A stretch of 32,225 bases of DNA, taken from contig JAQYFM010000280.1 in the NCBI GenBank assembly GCA_028723145.1, positions 1 through 32,225 on the forward strand. Direction: 5' to 3'. Positions 1-9,126 of the stretch are shown piece after piece. Source of the stretch: Spirochaetales bacterium (GTDB lineage: Bacteria; Spirochaetota; Spirochaetia; Sphaerochaetales; Sphaerochaetaceae). The stretch's first letter is position 1; every line of letters begins with the position of its first letter. The notes under the pieces are model-generated. The model saw only the letters and a list, made by a program, of their open reading frames with translations, was not told where the DNA came from and searched no databases. The position numbers were made by a program, and so were the translations under genes.

Positions 1-848
1 TCAATAGAGTTTTCAGCTTCGAATGAGCAAATTAATTTATTATCTTGGTCCTTTGAAATAGAAATTTCACCATGTACAATATTTCTAAAAGCATTAAGTG
101 CAGATTTTTCCTGTAGCTCAAGCTTTAGAGGTACCATATCTATTGCATCATAGCTATCTTCTTTTTCTTTATCCATTTTAAACGGTTTTAAGTTATCTGG
201 AATTGTGTAAGTTTCATCAAGAAGAGTAGCACTCACAATTTTTGTAATATCGAGAGTGATAATTTCTTTAGTATGTCTAAGACGACCTGTTACAGAGATA
301 GGTTGACGAGTTTTATTTTCATCTCTAAATCCAATAAAGTAAGGTGCAAGTTCTATTTCATCACCATTATTTAATTCAATTCTGACAATCCTACCTGTTA
401 CCCAAGCATCAATTAATACTTCCAAAATAGTATTGTACTTGGAGTTTTTACCTCTATTCTTTTGAACCTCTTGATCAATTTTCTCTGCTACCATTAGCAT
501 GTTATCACTTACTTTTGGAGCATAGGAACGCATGTTCATTGCAATTTTTCTAAGTCCAGAAGCAAGGTGTGGTGATTGTATTTCACTATTATTAATTAAT
601 ATCTCAGCACTAAGGTTAAATGCTAAAGATTCATAAATAGAGAGAGCAATGTTTTCATCATCTTCTTTTTGTCGAATCTTAATTAAATTGTTTTCTTCAT
701 AAACATCGATGTGCTCAGATAGGTCTTCTACATATCTTGATATAGTAGATCTATGTACTCCAAGTCTTCTTGCAATTTCAGCTCTTCTTAATCCTTCTGG
801 ATGGGAACGAAGTAAAAGTTCTAATTGTGCAACTCTTTCACCTTTCAT
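1..848 (-). CDS. HTH/WYL-domain transcriptional regulator, C-terminus truncated by window edge
   Basis: Not in ORF track because no stop lies inside the window. Reverse strand from ATG at 848 reads MKGERVAQLELLLRSHPEGLRRAEIARRLGVHRSTISRYVEDLSEHIDVYEENNLIKIRQ...TILEVLIDAWVTGRIVRIELNNGDEIELAPYFIGF..., open to base 1. N-terminal HTH followed by WYL-like region; GGAG upstream of ATG. Confidence 0.85.
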   Translation of the reverse strand, partial: MKGERVAQLELLLRSHPEGLRRAEIARRLGVHRSTISRYVEDLSEHIDVYEENNLIKIRQKEDDENIALSIYESLAFNLSAEILINNSEIQSPHLASGLRKIAMNMRSYAPKVSDNMLMVAEKIDQEVQKNRGKNSKYNTILEVLIDAWVTGRIVRIELNNGDEIELAPYFIGFRDENKTRQPISVTGRLRHTKEIITLDITKIVSATLLDETYTIPDNLKPFKMDKEKEDSYDAIDMVPLKLELQEKSALNAFRNIVHGEISISKDQDNKLICSFEAENSI

Positions 849-858
849 AAAAAAACTC

Positions 859-916
859 CAACAAAACAAGTATAGCATAATATTGAATTGCAACAATATG
901 CAATTGTTTTGTTGCA
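859..916. promoter_or_regulatory. Inverted-repeat operator in the divergent regulator/slyX promoter region
   Basis: CAACAAAAC (859-867) pairs with GTTTTGTTG (906-914); TGCAACA (889-895) pairs with TGTTGCA (910-916); AACAAT (892-897) pairs with ATTGTT (903-908). Confidence 0.55.
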
Positions 917-948
917 GTAAAATAAAAGTAGATATAGAATTGCTCTAT

Positions 949-1152
949 ATGAATGAAGAATTAGAACAAGTTGAGATTAAAGTATCTTACTTAGAAGCAC
1001 AAGTTGCTGAATTAAATGACGTAGTAATTGAGCAGCAGAAAAATATTGATGCTCTTAATATTAAACTTTTACAGGTAACAAAGAAGTTAGAAGAATTAAT
1101 TGAAGAGGTCGGCTCTCCATCAAGACCTAATAGAAAGCCACCTCACTATTGA
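949..1152 (+). CDS. slyX: SlyX family protein, 67 aa
   Basis: MNEELEQVEIKVSYLEAQVAELNDVVIEQQKNIDALNIKLLQVTKKLEELIEEVGSPSRPNRKPPHY; coiled coil with the typical PPHY C-terminus. The track ORF start (709) overlaps the antisense regulator; ATG 949 is in the same frame and more plausible. Confidence 0.85.
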   Translation: MNEELEQVEIKVSYLEAQVAELNDVVIEQQKNIDALNIKLLQVTKKLEELIEEVGSPSRPNRKPPHY

Positions 1153-1965
1153 TTAAAACTCTTCTCTTTTCTTCCAAGTAGTAACAGCGTCAAAGACATC
1201 TTCTTTGGTGCCATCTTCTTTTATTCTTTCTATTTTAAAATATAATTCAGGTGATGTTTTACTATACTCATCTTCATTTTTAGAAAGAACTGTAACTACA
1301 AGATGATCTTTTCTATATGTTTGTCTTATCCATCTAACATCGATTATAGATGGCTTATAGCTATCCATAAACTCTTCAGGAAGAGAATCAAGAATCCAGT
1401 TAATGTATGAAAGATTATTAACATGGTGGTTTAAATCTGTATCAAGATAGTGAATAACTGGTTCATAAGTTGTAAGAACACACTTTGATGATTCAATTAC
1501 ATCAAGATTATTAGGCATTGAAGCATCAATTTGAAGTTCTTTTGGTGGAGTTTTTAAGATATCAGTAACTTCCTTTGGTCTTAAAGGGCGCCCTTTTACT
1601 GTATCAATTATTGCCCACTTGGTATTTGCAAAGAATAAAGGTTTATTTGTGTTTTTATCTTTTGCTTTTACAATTCTTGGACAATTAAGCCCCATTGGAT
1701 CTTGAGGCCAAGTCTCAACTTCAATTTCATCTTTCCAAGTTGCATAGTGATAAACTTCCATCCTTGAACGTGCTATAACCCAGGTTTTACCACTTTGTTG
1801 AAGGTCTGTTATGCCAACACCTCTTTTATCAGCATGTAAGCCTGCTATCTCTTGAACTAATGATTGGTAAAGTGAAAGTCTTGCTGAACTACAAGAGTCA
1901 GATTCACTTGTCATCACACAGTGGTCTAAATGGCCGATGTTATCATCATTAATATAAAAACTCAT
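1153..1965 (-). CDS. Acyl-ACP thioesterase (FatA/FatB-like)
   Basis: Double hotdog-like sequence with ...SRMEVYHYATWKDEIEVETWP... and ...HYLDTDLNHHVNNLSYINWILDSLP..., typical of bacterial acyl-ACP thioesterases. Confidence 0.85.
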   Translation of the reverse strand: MSFYINDDNIGHLDHCVMTSESDSCSSARLSLYQSLVQEIAGLHADKRGVGITDLQQSGKTWVIARSRMEVYHYATWKDEIEVETWPQDPMGLNCPRIVKAKDKNTNKPLFFANTKWAIIDTVKGRPLRPKEVTDILKTPPKELQIDASMPNNLDVIESSKCVLTTYEPVIHYLDTDLNHHVNNLSYINWILDSLPEEFMDSYKPSIIDVRWIRQTYRKDHLVVTVLSKNEDEYSKTSPELYFKIERIKEDGTKEDVFDAVTTWKKREEF

Positions 1966-2516
1966 TCTGCTACCTCATAAAAACGAACCATAGAACGGCC
2001 ATATTTTCTTTCATCTTTAAAAATAAAGCCTTCTATTTCATTCGGCCATAGTTTTTTTTCTTCTTCAGGGTAGTGGATGATAAAAAGACCATGTTCTTTA
2101 AGCATTTTCCTACTTGCTATCTTTTTTGCAAGCTCAACTTTTCCTTCCATATTAAAAGGAGGGTCTGCATAAATAATGTCATATTTATAGGATGATGTTA
2201 GAACATATCTCATAACATCCATCATAAAAAGATGTTTTTCTTCTTCAACAAAAGATAAATTTTTCTCAATAGTTTCTTTTTTCCCTCTATCCATTTCAAC
2301 TAGGTGGATAGGGCTAGCTCCCCTTGATGCGGCTTCAATAGCTACACATCCACTTCCTGAAAATAAATCGAGAAAAGAAAGACCAGAAAGGTCTCCTAAG
2401 ATTGAAAACAATGATTCTCTCATTCGATCCATTGCAGGCCTAATTACTCCTGGTGGGCATACAACATTTCTTCTACAATATTTTCCGCCTGTGATACGCA
2501 TATTATCCTTCCTCAT
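1962..2516 (-). CDS. rsmD: 16S rRNA (guanine966-N2)-methyltransferase RsmD
   Basis: MRITGGKYCRR...RPAMDRMRESLFSILGD...FLDLFSGSGCVAIEAASRGA...DIIYADPPF; RsmD motifs. Confidence 0.92.
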   Translation of the reverse strand: MRKDNMRITGGKYCRRNVVCPPGVIRPAMDRMRESLFSILGDLSGLSFLDLFSGSGCVAIEAASRGASPIHLVEMDRGKKETIEKNLSFVEEEKHLFMMDVMRYVLTSSYKYDIIYADPPFNMEGKVELAKKIASRKMLKEHGLFIIHYPEEEKKLWPNEIEGFIFKDERKYGRSMVRFYEVAE

Positions 2517-4539
2517 TGATATTGAGTCTTAACATATAGTTTTCTGTGCTAATTAAGCCTCTATCTTTTTCCATTATCTCTAAAGCTTCTTTTTTTGCAA
2601 TCTCTATTAAATCTATATCATTAACAAGGGAAGCATATTTTAGCTTTAAAAATCCAGATTGCTTAGCACCTGCAATTTCTCCTGGACCTCTAATTTCTAA
2701 ATCCTTTTCAGCGATATAAAAGCCATCTGTGCTCTCTTTCATTACTCTTAGCCTTGCCTTTGAATCTTCACTTAGAGAGGCGGAATAAACTAAGAAACAA
2801 TAACTTTGTAAATCACTTCTACCAACACGACCACGAAGCTGGTGGAGTGCAGCTAAGCCAAAACGTTCTGCATGTTCAATAACCATACAAGTTGCCATAG
2901 GAATATCAATACCAACTTCAATTACAGAGGTAGCTACAAGGTAGCTTAATTTTTTATTCCTAAAGTCTGTTAAGATTTGCATCTTTTCTTCTTCAGGGAG
3001 TTTAGAGTGAATTAATGCTGAAGGAACGCCTGGATATTCTTTTTTTAGATATTCAAACATGTTTTTAACATCTCTTAATCCACTATCACCTTCGTCTTCA
3101 ATTCTTGGATAAACAAAGTAGGCTTGGTGAGATCGTTTAAATTCCACAGCTATTGTTTGATACATCTTTTCTCTGTTTTCTTCTTTTACAAGATATGTTG
3201 TAATTGGCTTTCTGCCTTGAGGCATAGTATGAATAGATGATACTTGTAAATCAGAAAACATTGTTAGAGCAAGTGTTCTAGGAATTGGGGTTGCAGTCAT
3301 TAATAGTAGGTGAGGGATTTCACCTTTTGAGGTTAGAGCAAGGCGTTGCTCAACACCAAAGCGGTGTTGCTCATCAATTATTACGTACTTTAAGTTTTTA
3401 AATACAACATCCTTAGAAAATAGAGCATGAGTACCAATTGCTATATCAACCTCACCATTTTTTAAGGCATCTAAAAGATATTTTCTACCTTTCCCTTTTA
3501 CATCACCTGTGATAAAAGCAATCTTTACTCCAAGTGGCTCTAAAAGCTCTGCAGCTTTTTCTGCATGTTGTCTTGCAAGTAGTTCTGTTGGAGCCATAAA
3601 AGCAACTTGACCTTTTTTAGCTATCTCATGCAGACTACTAATCCATGCAATTAATGTCTTTCCTGAACCTACATCACCTTGCAATAATCTATTCATTGAA
3701 CGCTGGGTATCAAGATCTTGTCTTATTTCATTTAAGCTAGATACTTGGTCTTTTGTTAAGGAGAATGGAAGAGAAGAGATGAATTTTTTTTCAAGCTCAG
3801 AAATAGAACTCTTTTTATTATTCTTTTCGTATGTACTTTTGCGCATTAATGCAATTTCCATTAATAATAACTCAGTTAGAGCAAGTGTTCTTCTACTTGC
3901 TTTAACTTCTTCCATAGACCTTGGCATGTGCATAAGTCTTATTGCACTATCGGTGTGCATAAGAGCGTATTTACTATATAACCTTTGTGGAAGCTCATCA
4001 TCAAAGGTGATGTACTTATTTGATAGTATTGTATTTATATCTTTCCTAATTGATTTTTGAGTTAAAGAACCACCCATTGGGTAAATAGGTATAACTCTAC
4101 CTATTCCCGCTTCATCTTGAGTTCTATAAACAGAAAATGAGGATGATTGCCACTCTCCATTGTATTGATTTACATTTGCATTAATAAACCAAACAGAGCC
4201 AGTTTGAAGTGTTTTTTCAAGGAAGCTTCTTCCAAAACAAAGTAAAGATAATTTGGTACCTGAAAGATCCTTTACTATTACTTTTAGCGTTCTTTCATTT
4301 TTTCTCATACCTCCAAAGTACGTATGAGATTGTACAATTATCTTAGTATTTATTGTGTTTTCGCCTTCCTTTAAATCTTTTATTGAGGTTAACTTTGTTC
4401 TATCTTCATATGCTCTTGGAGCAAGAGCTAATAAATCTTTAAATGTATCTACATGAAGCTTTGTGTGGTAATCTGCTGCACGCACCTTACCAACGCCTTG
4501 TAAACGTTCGATAGGAGTTATTAGCTCTGATAAAAACAT
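2503..4539 (-). CDS. recG: ATP-dependent DNA helicase RecG
   Basis: 678 aa; GDVGSGKT, DEQHRFGVEQR, MTATPIPRT, ATSVIEVGIDIPMAT, HQLRGRVGR. Confidence 0.97.
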   Translation of the reverse strand: MFLSELITPIERLQGVGKVRAADYHTKLHVDTFKDLLALAPRAYEDRTKLTSIKDLKEGENTINTKIIVQSHTYFGGMRKNERTLKVIVKDLSGTKLSLLCFGRSFLEKTLQTGSVWFINANVNQYNGEWQSSSFSVYRTQDEAGIGRVIPIYPMGGSLTQKSIRKDINTILSNKYITFDDELPQRLYSKYALMHTDSAIRLMHMPRSMEEVKASRRTLALTELLLMEIALMRKSTYEKNNKKSSISELEKKFISSLPFSLTKDQVSSLNEIRQDLDTQRSMNRLLQGDVGSGKTLIAWISSLHEIAKKGQVAFMAPTELLARQHAEKAAELLEPLGVKIAFITGDVKGKGRKYLLDALKNGEVDIAIGTHALFSKDVVFKNLKYVIIDEQHRFGVEQRLALTSKGEIPHLLLMTATPIPRTLALTMFSDLQVSSIHTMPQGRKPITTYLVKEENREKMYQTIAVEFKRSHQAYFVYPRIEDEGDSGLRDVKNMFEYLKKEYPGVPSALIHSKLPEEEKMQILTDFRNKKLSYLVATSVIEVGIDIPMATCMVIEHAERFGLAALHQLRGRVGRSDLQSYCFLVYSASLSEDSKARLRVMKESTDGFYIAEKDLEIRGPGEIAGAKQSGFLKLKYASLVNDIDLIEIAKKEALEIMEKDRGLISTENYMLRLNINEEG

Positions 4540-5129
4540 TAGAAAGGAATCCTCATTGAATAAGTAATTAATAAACTAAAAATGTAAGAAAGCATTGCAT
4601 AAATACAAATAATCACAATAAGAGTTGTAACTGAAAGGGTTGTATCTTTTACAAGACGTCTTGTAAAGAAAATCTCTCTTACTTTTTTCATCAAAGGGTC
4701 AGCAAGAGTTGCAATTCTAGACAGAGCTAATGAGCCTGTGAAGGCTGCAATAGTTCTAACTATCATGACAATTATTGCAAACATTAAAAAGATCTGTATG
4801 CCATATGACCAAGTATATTGCAAAAGTAAGCTTAATACCCAACCAAATCTAATCGTTCCATATATTGAAAAGAGTTTAAGTAAACTTTGTACTAATGATA
4901 GTACTGCAATTGCAAATATTGGTGATAAATCTAGTATTCCAACACGGAAATGCTTTGATCTAAAAAGATTTAAAAAAGGATCAACAATTAGAGCAAAGTA
5001 ATATGTTAATGAACCCTCTCTTGGAAAAGGATTAATCCAGGAAAGAAAAATTCTTATCCAAATAAAGAAAGAATAAAGAGAGATTAAACGTGCTAGAAAG
5101 TTAGCCATATCGAGCATAAAAGTATTCAT
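4539..5129 (-). CDS. YggT family integral membrane protein (two YggT-like repeats)
   Basis: 196 aa hydrophobic protein; LARLISLYSFFIWIRIFLSWINPFPREG...DPFLNLFR repeated in degenerate form in the C-half. Confidence 0.8.
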   Translation of the reverse strand: MNTFMLDMANFLARLISLYSFFIWIRIFLSWINPFPREGSLTYYFALIVDPFLNLFRSKHFRVGILDLSPIFAIAVLSLVQSLLKLFSIYGTIRFGWVLSLLLQYTWSYGIQIFLMFAIIVMIVRTIAAFTGSLALSRIATLADPLMKKVREIFFTRRLVKDTTLSVTTLIVIICIYAMLSYIFSLLITYSMRIPF

Positions 5130-5144
5130 ACAAATCTCCTCATT

Positions 5145-8100
5145 TTACTCAAACCATGCGGCATTAATTAAAGAATATCCTGACAGGTCCTTTTTAAGTT
5201 CTTTAGAGAAGCTAACAGCATATTCTCTACCAAACCTAATCTTTTCCTTTCTGTTTTCTCCTAGATATGCAAAAACAGGAAGAGAACCACTATGGTCTAC
5301 AAGATAGCTCTTCAAGTCATTAGCTAACATCTCAAAACTTTCGCTATTAGCTTCTTCTTCATTAATCTCAAGCACTAATGAATTAATAGCTTCTGTTTTT
5401 AATTCAGATGGCTCACAAATATCCTTAATAATAAACTGTGGGTTTGTTGGATCCTTTTTATTATCAAAATAACCTACAAAACCATAGATACCATCGAGTG
5501 CTACCTTATCTACTAATTTATCATAATCCTTTGGAAAGGCAACTGCTTCGAAAGTTCCTTGGTAATTGACTAACGTATATGATGCCATTTTTGAACCTGT
5601 TTTAGTCTTAATTACTTTGTAGTTAGCTACTTGGCAAATTAATGAAACATTTCTATTAATTGGTAGTTCTGCAGGTTTTGAAATATCGACCCAAACACAG
5701 CGCTCGATATCTTCTTTATAGTTATCAAGAGGGTGACCAGAAACATAGAAACCTAAATATTCCTTCTCGAGTTCTAACATCTCTCTTTTCGGCCACTCAT
5801 CTATTTCTTTCATTTCATAGGAGCCTAAAGATACTTCATCTCCAAATAGAGATATTTGACCATATGCTGTTGTCTCACGAGAAGATTTTTCATATGCAAT
5901 AGCATCTTCCAAATTAGCAATTAAGGTTGCTCTGTTTATGCCAAGAGAATCGAAGGTACCAGATTTAATTAAAGCTTCAATTGATCTTGAGTTGATATCA
6001 ACTTGACGTGAAAGGAAATCAGTAAAAGACTTATAAGGGCCATTTTTATCCCTTTCCTCGACGATTAATTGAGTTAACGCATCACCTACATTCTTTATTC
6101 CAGACAGTCCATAAACGATGTTACCATCTACAACATTAAAGTGCTTATCTGAATTGTTGATATCAGGTGGAAGTAGCTTAATACCCATAGTATCAGCAAG
6201 CGCTAGATACTCTTTAAACTTCTCAGGGTTATTCATTTCATTAGTGAGGTTGGCCGCTAAGAATTCACTAGGGTAGTTAGCTTTTAAGAATGCAGTTTGA
6301 TAAGCAACGATAGAATAAGCAACCGCATGTGACTTGTTAAAACCATATTGAGCAAATGGTTCTAGCATTTCGAAGATATCAGCAGCATGTTTTGGGTCTC
6401 TACCAAGCTTTTCAGCACCTGCAACGAACTTTACCTTTTCCTCAGCAAGCTTTTCAACTTTCTTTTTACCCATGATACGTCTAAGGATATCTGCTTGACC
6501 AAGAGTGTAGCCAGCAATAATCTGAGCAACTTGCATTACCTGCTCTTGGTATACGATTACACCATAGGTGTTCTTTAATATTGGCTCAAGTTCAGGGTCT
6601 GCATATTCAATTTCCTGAAGACCGTTTTTACATGCTACATATCTATCGATATATTGCATTGGACCTGGACGATAAAGTGCATTGAGAGCAACGAGATCTT
6701 CGATATTGTTTGGTTGAGCATCCTTTAAGATTTTCTGCATACCAGCAGATTCAAACTGGAAGACACACGCACTATCACCACGCTTTAACATGTCAAAGGT
6801 GTTTTTATCAAGTTCATCAATCTTATTGATATCAAAAGTTGGATCTTTTTTATGAATAAGATCTACAGTATGCTTAATCAAGGTAAGGGTTTTTAGACCT
6901 AAAAAGTCCATCTTTACAAGGCCACACTCTTCAATTTGGTCCATAGTGTACTGGGTTGCAACTGAGTGTGATTTTGGATCATAAGAAAGAGGAACGTAGT
7001 CAATTAAAGGAGTTTTACCAATTACAACACCTGCTGCGTGAAGTGAGGTATGACGGTTTCCTCCTTCCAAGATTTCAGCAACATTAAATAGCTCTTCATA
7101 TACTCCACCTCGCTCTTTAATTGCCTGTAGCTTTGGCTCGGCATCGAGTGCTTTTTTAATTGTCATCTTAGGCTCATCTGGAATGAGCTTACAAATTTGG
7201 TTACTCTCATCGTATGGAATATCGAGTGCTCTTGCACAGTCTTTTACAACAGCCTTTGCTTTGAGAGTTCCAAAAGTACAAATTTGACCTACACGATCTT
7301 TACCATAGTGTTCTGTAACATATTGAATTACTTCTCCTCGTCTTTCGAAGCAGAAGTCGATATCAAAGTCAGGCATTGATACTCTTTCTGGGTTTAAAAA
7401 ACGTTCAAAGAGTAGGTTGTACTTAATTGGATCTACATCTGTAATTGTAATTGAATATGCAACAAGCGAGCCTGCACCAGAACCACGTCCAGGACCTACT
7501 GGGATATCATGCATCTTAGCCCAGTGGATGTAGTCACGAACAATTAAGAAGTAACCTTGGAAGTCCATGGTTAGAATGATGTTTAATTCATAATCAAGTC
7601 TTTCCTTTAAAGCAGGAGTTACCTCACCATATCTTTTTTTACAACCATCATAACTTAGCCATACTAAGTATTCTTTAGTATCCTTAAAGCCTTCTGGAAT
7701 TTCATACTCAGGAAGTAGTGGGCCAGGGAATTTAATATCAATATTAACTCTATCAGCAATTTTTCTTGTATTTTCAAGAGCTTCTGGGCACCAGCTAAAT
7801 AACTCGGCCATTTCTTCTTCACTTTTGAAATAGAACTGGTCATTTGGGAATCTCATTCTCTTTTCATCTTGTACTTTAGATCCAGTGCCAATGCATAATA
7901 ATACGTCTTGAGCAATTGCATCACTTCTATTTATGTAGTGAATATCATTTGTACAAACAAGAGGAATATCTAATTCTTTACTTAGCTTATATAACATAGG
8001 ATTAGTCTTCTTTTGTTCTGGAAGACCATGGTCCTGCATTTCAAGATAAAATCTATCTCCAAAAATATCTTTAAACCAAAGAGCTTTTTCTTTAGCAAGT

Positions 8101-8597
8101 TCATATTGGTCTTTAAGTAATAACTGTAATATTTCACCAGCAAGACATGCGGATAGACAAATTAAATCCTCACTATGACTTTTTAATACTTCATCATCAA
8201 TTCTTGGTTTATAGTAGTAGCCTTCTGTGAATGCAATGGTATTTAGCTCCATTAGATGGTGGTAGCCTCTATCGTTCATTGCAAGAAGAACTAGGTGGTA
8301 ATATCTGTTTCCTTCGCTAGTTGGACGTTGGTCTCTTCTGTCTTTAGGGTTTACGTAAAACTCACATCCGATAATTGGCTTAATTCCAGCAGCTTTACAA
8401 GCTTTATAGAACCTTAGAGCACCATACATGTTTCCATGGTCTGTAATTGCAAGTGCATCCATTCCCTCTGCTTGTGCCTTTGCAATATATTTTGCAATTG
8501 GTGCAGCTCCATCTAAGAGAGAAAAGTCTGTGTGGTTATGTAGGTGTACAAATGTTGATTTCTTACTAGGTTCTTCGTTGTTAATAACTTCATCCAT
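5145..8597 (-). CDS. dnaE: DNA polymerase III alpha subunit DnaE
   Basis: 1150 aa; N-terminal PHP (FVHLHNHTDFSLLDGAAPI), PGRGSGAGSLVAY, MPDFDIDFCFERR, ALYRPGPM, QEQVMQ. Confidence 0.98.
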   Translation of the reverse strand: MDEVINNEEPSKKSTFVHLHNHTDFSLLDGAAPIAKYIAKAQAEGMDALAITDHGNMYGALRFYKACKAAGIKPIIGCEFYVNPKDRRDQRPTSEGNRYYHLVLLAMNDRGYHHLMELNTIAFTEGYYYKPRIDDEVLKSHSEDLICLSACLAGEILQLLLKDQYELAKEKALWFKDIFGDRFYLEMQDHGLPEQKKTNPMLYKLSKELDIPLVCTNDIHYINRSDAIAQDVLLCIGTGSKVQDEKRMRFPNDQFYFKSEEEMAELFSWCPEALENTRKIADRVNIDIKFPGPLLPEYEIPEGFKDTKEYLVWLSYDGCKKRYGEVTPALKERLDYELNIILTMDFQGYFLIVRDYIHWAKMHDIPVGPGRGSGAGSLVAYSITITDVDPIKYNLLFERFLNPERVSMPDFDIDFCFERRGEVIQYVTEHYGKDRVGQICTFGTLKAKAVVKDCARALDIPYDESNQICKLIPDEPKMTIKKALDAEPKLQAIKERGGVYEELFNVAEILEGGNRHTSLHAAGVVIGKTPLIDYVPLSYDPKSHSVATQYTMDQIEECGLVKMDFLGLKTLTLIKHTVDLIHKKDPTFDINKIDELDKNTFDMLKRGDSACVFQFESAGMQKILKDAQPNNIEDLVALNALYRPGPMQYIDRYVACKNGLQEIEYADPELEPILKNTYGVIVYQEQVMQVAQIIAGYTLGQADILRRIMGKKKVEKLAEEKVKFVAGAEKLGRDPKHAADIFEMLEPFAQYGFNKSHAVAYSIVAYQTAFLKANYPSEFLAANLTNEMNNPEKFKEYLALADTMGIKLLPPDINNSDKHFNVVDGNIVYGLSGIKNVGDALTQLIVEERDKNGPYKSFTDFLSRQVDINSRSIEALIKSGTFDSLGINRATLIANLEDAIAYEKSSRETTAYGQISLFGDEVSLGSYEMKEIDEWPKREMLELEKEYLGFYVSGHPLDNYKEDIERCVWVDISKPAELPINRNVSLICQVANYKVIKTKTGSKMASYTLVNYQGTFEAVAFPKDYDKLVDKVALDGIYGFVGYFDNKKDPTNPQFIIKDICEPSELKTEAINSLVLEINEEEANSESFEMLANDLKSYLVDHSGSLPVFAYLGENRKEKIRFGREYAVSFSKELKKDLSGYSLINAAWFE

Positions 8598-9012
8598 ATA
8601 AAACTATAATAACATATATAATTATCCCTTGTCACAGTTCTAAAATAAAAGAATAGTTTAAACAAAAAATCTAACACAACAAAATTATGGTGTAGAGGTA
8701 GATATTATATTTATTTATAACAAAATAAATTATTAAGTATTTTGGTCCTAATTTACTGTAAAATATTCAATATCTTAGATATATAATAATTTTGGTTCAA
8801 GTTAATCATTGTACATCAAATGACTAGCTGTACTATTTTGCTACACAAATTTTATAATTTATAAATTTTGAACTAAAAAAATCACGGTTTTTTAGAAATA
8901 AATAGTAAAACAACAGGAAAAATCACAAATAAAACTTTATTTCTGCTTTAAAATTACACTTTTTTAATATCTGTATACGTAATAAAGCAAAAATATTTCG
9001 GAATTATTCATA

Positions 9013-9085
9013 TCGCAAAAAATGCATATAAATAATTTTTTTTACACAAAATTAGAGTAGCGAGTGCTTTGTATACAATTATACT
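9013..9085 (+). promoter_or_regulatory. Putative activator box plus -10 element of the sugar ABC operon
   Basis: TCGCAAAAAATGCA at 9013-9026 and TATACT at 9080-9085; the same 14-mer and the same 67-bp offset occur upstream of the 19563 gene. Confidence 0.6.
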
Positions 9086-9126
9086 AAAAACATAAAAACA
9101 AATTTTCTCATATGGAGGTTTTGAAT

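Noticed and set aside
709-948. N-terminal 80 residues of the track ORF 709..1152
   Set aside because: Antisense to the WYL regulator coding start and its promoter; not SlyX-like. ATG 949 is the natural start.
3779-4060. Plus-strand 93-aa ORF inside recG
   Set aside because: Lies wholly antisense to a confident gene, no SD or recognisable family; typical of AT-rich shadow ORFs. Same reasoning for the other small ORFs inside dnaE, GH38, ligA, pfk and the XDH-like genes.
8598-9012. Long AT-rich intergenic region upstream of the sugar operon as a possible ncRNA or riboswitch
   Set aside because: Only simple AT palindromes (e.g. AAATTTTATAATTTATAAATTTT) and one loose GCAAAAA half-match near 8987; no convincing aptamer-like structure seen by eye.
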